Source: DATFLK01 sp035267815
GTDB lineage: Bacteria > Pseudomonadota > Zetaproteobacteria > Mariprofundales > Mariprofundaceae
NCBI GenBank assembly: GCA_035267815.1
Contig: DATFLK010000045.1
Span: 1-25,206, forward strand
Reading direction: 5' to 3'
DNA: 25,206 nucleotides
Position 1 is the first letter of the stretch, and every line of letters begins with the position of its first letter. The position numbers and the translations under genes were made by a program. The notes beneath the pieces were generated by a model that worked only from the letters and a program-made list of their open reading frames with translations, was not told the DNA's origin and did no database searches. Shown here piece after piece: positions 23,222 through 25,206 of the stretch.

Positions 23222-24339
23222 GTATCCGTCCTCGTAAAGACAGCATCCAGATTGATTTCTATTATCGTTCTGTGCGTTGCCGTGAGACTTTGAAGCTTGT
23301 TCCTACTAAGGCGAATCTGCTTCATGCCAAGAACCTTCTGGCAACCATTCAATATGAGATAGCTACCAACAATTTTGAGTATCGAAAACATTTCCCACAT
23401 AGCAAAACTCATTCGGCCATGATCTTTGGCAATCCTCTGGCGGGGAACATGACAGTCGAAGATGCCTTGTGGTCATACTTCGATGCCAAGAAACGGTCTT
23501 GGAAAAGATCGACCATGCAGACCAACAGGCAGGTTATCGAAAGTCATTTAGCGCCCGCGTTTCGTGATGTTCGTTTGGCTGATCTGAATGTCGGTATGAT
23601 TCGGCAATGGGTTGGCGGTTTGGCTTGTTCTCCGAAGCGTACAAATAACATTCTGATACCTCTGCGAGGCATGCTTAAGGACGCTCATTCGGATGGGTTG
23701 ATAAAAGAAAACCCGATGGATCGTATTCGTAACCTCAAGGTGCGGAGTAGGGAGCCTCAGCCTTTCACCCAAAGTGAACAGAAGAAGATTCTTGCCGTTC
23801 TGCCCGATCAAGTTAGGAATCTGATTCGCTTCGCTCTTTATACCGGTTTGAGAACCGGCGAGTTGATTGCTTTGCGTTGGTCGGATGTCGATTTTGGTCG
23901 GTGCTTGGTTCATGTTAGGCGCTCAATCAGTAGGCAAGAGGAATCCTCGACGAAGTCGGCTGCCGGTGATCGTGATGTGGTTCTGTTCGAACCTGCTATC
24001 GATGCCTTGGAAGATCAAAAGGCGTTTACCTTTAAGCAGTCGGGGAGGGTGTTTCATAACCCTGTGACCAATAGGCAGTGGTCGAATGATGGCGCGATTT
24101 GGAGATATTGGAAGATAGCCTTCGCAAAGATCGATGTTCCTTATCGTGAGCCTTATCAGACCCGGCACACATACGCTTCGTCTATGTTATCGGCTGGGGA
24201 GCATCCTTCATGGATCGCGAGGCAGATGGGGCATACTGATCCCAGCGTGCTATTCAAGAAGTATGCGCGTTGGATGCCGGAAATGTACCCGCATGCCGGT
24301 GAGAAAATCAGGGCTGTTTGGGCAAAATATGGTCACTGA
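23218..24339 (+). CDS. int: Tyrosine recombinase / phage-type integrase
   Basis: A protein of about 373 residues. It opens with SIRPRKDSIQIDFYYRSVRCRETLKL, an N-terminal arm-binding domain of the DUF3596 type. A core-binding domain (VEDALWSYFDAKKRSW, about 80-170) comes next, and the catalytic domain follows: Arg212 in LYTGLRTGELIALRW, probable Lys246, Arg316 in PYQTRHTYASSML, His339 in MGHTDP and Tyr349 in FKKYARWM. The position of the first His in the usual HxxR box is Tyr313, which occurs in related phage integrases. It catalyses site-specific recombination at tRNA-Leu. GTG 23218 overlaps the xis stop and is preferred to 23143. The gene ends 52 bases before the attR core. Confidence 0.93.
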   Translation: MSIRPRKDSIQIDFYYRSVRCRETLKLVPTKANLLHAKNLLATIQYEIATNNFEYRKHFPHSKTHSAMIFGNPLAGNMTVEDALWSYFDAKKRSWKRSTMQTNRQVIESHLAPAFRDVRLADLNVGMIRQWVGGLACSPKRTNNILIPLRGMLKDAHSDGLIKENPMDRIRNLKVRSREPQPFTQSEQKKILAVLPDQVRNLIRFALYTGLRTGELIALRWSDVDFGRCLVHVRRSISRQEESSTKSAAGDRDVVLFEPAIDALEDQKAFTFKQSGRVFHNPVTNRQWSNDGAIWRYWKIAFAKIDVPYREPYQTRHTYASSMLSAGEHPSWIARQMGHTDPSVLFKKYARWMPEMYPHAGEKIRAVWAKYGH

Positions 24340-24386
24340 CGATAAACAGAATCCAGAAGAAACTCTTTCAAATGAAGGAGTTAAAG

Positions 24387-24474
24387 TGGTACCGGGAGCG
24401 GGAGTCGAACCCGCACAGAGCTAAGCTCCGAGGGATTTTAAGTCCCTTGCGTCTACCAATTCCGCCATCCCGGC
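24387..24474 (-). tRNA. tRNA-Leu (UAA)
   Basis: Read on the minus strand, an 88-nt tRNA folds with acceptor GCCGGGA/TCCCGGT, anticodon stem AGGGA/TCCCT, and loop CTTAAAA giving anticodon TAA (UUA codons). It has a class II long variable arm (CGGAGCTTAGCTCTG) and T-arm GCGGGTTCGACTCCCGC. The discriminator is A and CCA is encoded. The element re-creates the 3' end of the gene, so the tRNA remains whole. Position 72 is now U facing G1 (wobble). The displaced native end at attL would give C72 and a normal G1-C72 pair. Confidence 0.95.
24392..24409. repeat. attR core of the integrative element
   Basis: CCGGGAGCGGGAGTCGAA, identical to 18832-18849, lies in the T-arm/acceptor end of the tRNA-Leu gene and next to int. 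Bases to its left come from the element and complete the tRNA 3' end. Confidence 0.88.
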
Positions 24475-24540
24475 CATGCTGATGAGAAGGCATGATGCCA
24501 AGGAACGGCGACACGGCAAGAGGGGAGTGGCCGCCTGTGA

Positions 24541-25155
24541 TCAATCGGGGCGCCTGAGGTGAGTCACCTCGTGCAGGAAAGCGTATTCGTTGGCACCCAG
24601 TCGGGCCACGGGGTCAAGCTTCATCGTATCCACCTTGATCCGGTCATCATCGCGTGGTTCAAGGATGGCATCATCGATATAGAGACGCTGAATCTCGGCG
24701 AAGATCAGGCTCTGTGGCCCGGCGCCGATCTCCTCGATCCTGTAGAGGCTGCAGCCATAGGCGACCTTTGCATCGGCCAGACGCGGTAGACGGAAATCGT
24801 CGAAATCGGTCAGTTTGAGCCCCAGCTTATCGATCTCCGACTCGCCGGCATCCAATGTGGCGCTGCTTGCATTCATCGCCTCCAGCATGGAGCGATCGGG
24901 GATGTGGATCACGCAGTGTCCTCTCGACTCCAGGTTGGTGCGCGTATCCTTGAGGTTGCCGTCCGGCTTATGCCCCAGCGAGAGCATAACCAGAGCTGGA
25001 TCGGCGCAGACAGCAGTGAAGAAGGAGAAGGGTGCAAGGTTGAAACTGCCGTTTTCGTTCTCGCTCAGCACCCAGGCGATCGGACGCGGAATCAGGGTCT
25101 GGATGGTCTGGATGTAACGCTCCCGGGGGGTACGCTGGTCGAAGTCGATAATCAA
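24541..25155 (-). CDS. Flavin reductase family protein (FMN-binding split barrel)
   Basis: A protein of about 204 residues of the flavin reductase-like (flavoredoxin/DIM6-NTAB) family. IPRPIAWVLSENENGSFNLAPFSFFTAVCADPALVMLSLG is the family FMN-binding signature, followed by KDTRTNLESRGHCVIHIP. These proteins bind FMN and reduce flavins or act as small electron carriers, and the physiological substrate cannot be set from sequence. TTG 25155 is preferred because AGGGAG (complement of 25163-25168) lies 7 bases upstream. A TTG at 25188 would extend across that site. It is in line with tRNA-Leu on the minus strand, about 66 bases ahead of it. Confidence 0.85.
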   Translation of the reverse strand: MIIDFDQRTPRERYIQTIQTLIPRPIAWVLSENENGSFNLAPFSFFTAVCADPALVMLSLGHKPDGNLKDTRTNLESRGHCVIHIPDRSMLEAMNASSATLDAGESEIDKLGLKLTDFDDFRLPRLADAKVAYGCSLYRIEEIGAGPQSLIFAEIQRLYIDDAILEPRDDDRIKVDTMKLDPVARLGANEYAFLHEVTHLRRPD

Positions 25156-25206
25156 AGGACGGCTCCCTGTTTCGAAGTGTTGAGGCAAAGGTAGCGAAGC
25201 ACATTC

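Larger units (their letters stand above)
18832..24409. mobile_element. 5.56-kb integrative element in tRNA-Leu with HUH Rep and tyrosine integrase
   Basis: The span is bounded by two copies of CCGGGAGCGGGAGTCGAA (18832-18849 and 24392-24409) in direct orientation. The right copy is the T-arm and acceptor end of an intact tRNA-Leu gene. The left copy is the displaced native 3' end. Inside are a P2 gpA-like replication gene, a small unknown gene, an rcnR-rcnA metal cassette, two unknown genes, an excisionase-like gene and a tyrosine integrase adjacent to the attachment site. There are no capsid, terminase, tail, lysis or conjugation genes. It is therefore a replicating integrative element or phage satellite rather than a whole prophage. 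Codon use in rep and int is more AT-rich at third positions than in the flanking genes. Confidence 0.88.

Noticed and set aside
25156..25188. TTG start at 25188 for the flavin reductase gene
   Set aside because: The well-spaced AGGGAG (complement of 25163-25168) points to the TTG at 25155, and the extra 11 residues cover that ribosome site.
1..25206. CRISPR arrays, rRNA genes, transposases
   Set aside because: No regularly spaced direct repeats, no rRNA sequence and no transposase-like protein were seen on either strand.

Overview
The window reads as chromosome from a chemolithoautotrophic proteobacterium that fixes CO2 in alpha-carboxysomes. The evidence is the end of a form IA RuBisCO small-subunit gene followed by CsoS1 shell proteins, a carboxysome-type ferritin-like protein and acRAF, and then two complete DAB (DabB/DabA) inorganic-carbon accumulation loci. 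I cannot fix the genus from sequence alone. Sulfur- or iron-oxidising Gamma-, Beta- or Zetaproteobacteria would all fit.

Region 1 (1-2045) is the distal end of a carboxysome operon: cbbS (partial), csoS1 x2, ferritin-like gene, acRAF, and a small Lys/Pro-rich gene with a C-terminal Trp that resembles McdB. A strong intrinsic terminator closes it. Region 2 (2046-8112) is a DAB1-type operon: dabB, a NuoM-like membrane gene, a long dabA, and a carboxysome-associated PII-like gene. Region 3 (8113-13370) is a second DAB operon with a short dabA, followed by a LysR-type regulator of the CbbR kind. The two dab leaders share a promoter-proximal motif pair with the same spacing, which suggests one regulator acts on both. 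Together these genes concentrate bicarbonate in the cytosol, build the shell and assist RuBisCO.

Region 4 (13371-18772) is housekeeping and redox metabolism: purE-purK, then egtB-egtD for ergothioneine, facing a class V PLP enzyme on the minus strand.

Region 5 (about 18832-24409) is a 5.56-kb integrative element in the 3' end of a tRNA-Leu(UAA) gene, bounded by an 18-bp identical direct repeat. It encodes a P2 gpA-like HUH replication protein, small unknown proteins, an excisionase-like protein and a tyrosine integrase. No capsid, packaging or lysis genes are visible. Between rep and xis-int it carries a GC-richer metal cassette (RcnR/InrS-type repressor plus RcnA-type Ni/Co exporter) bracketed by 18-bp perfect inverted repeats. 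This rep-int element with an inverted-repeat-bounded nickel cassette is the most unusual object in the window.

Region 6 (24387-25206) holds the tRNA-Leu and a flavin-reductase-family gene on the minus strand.
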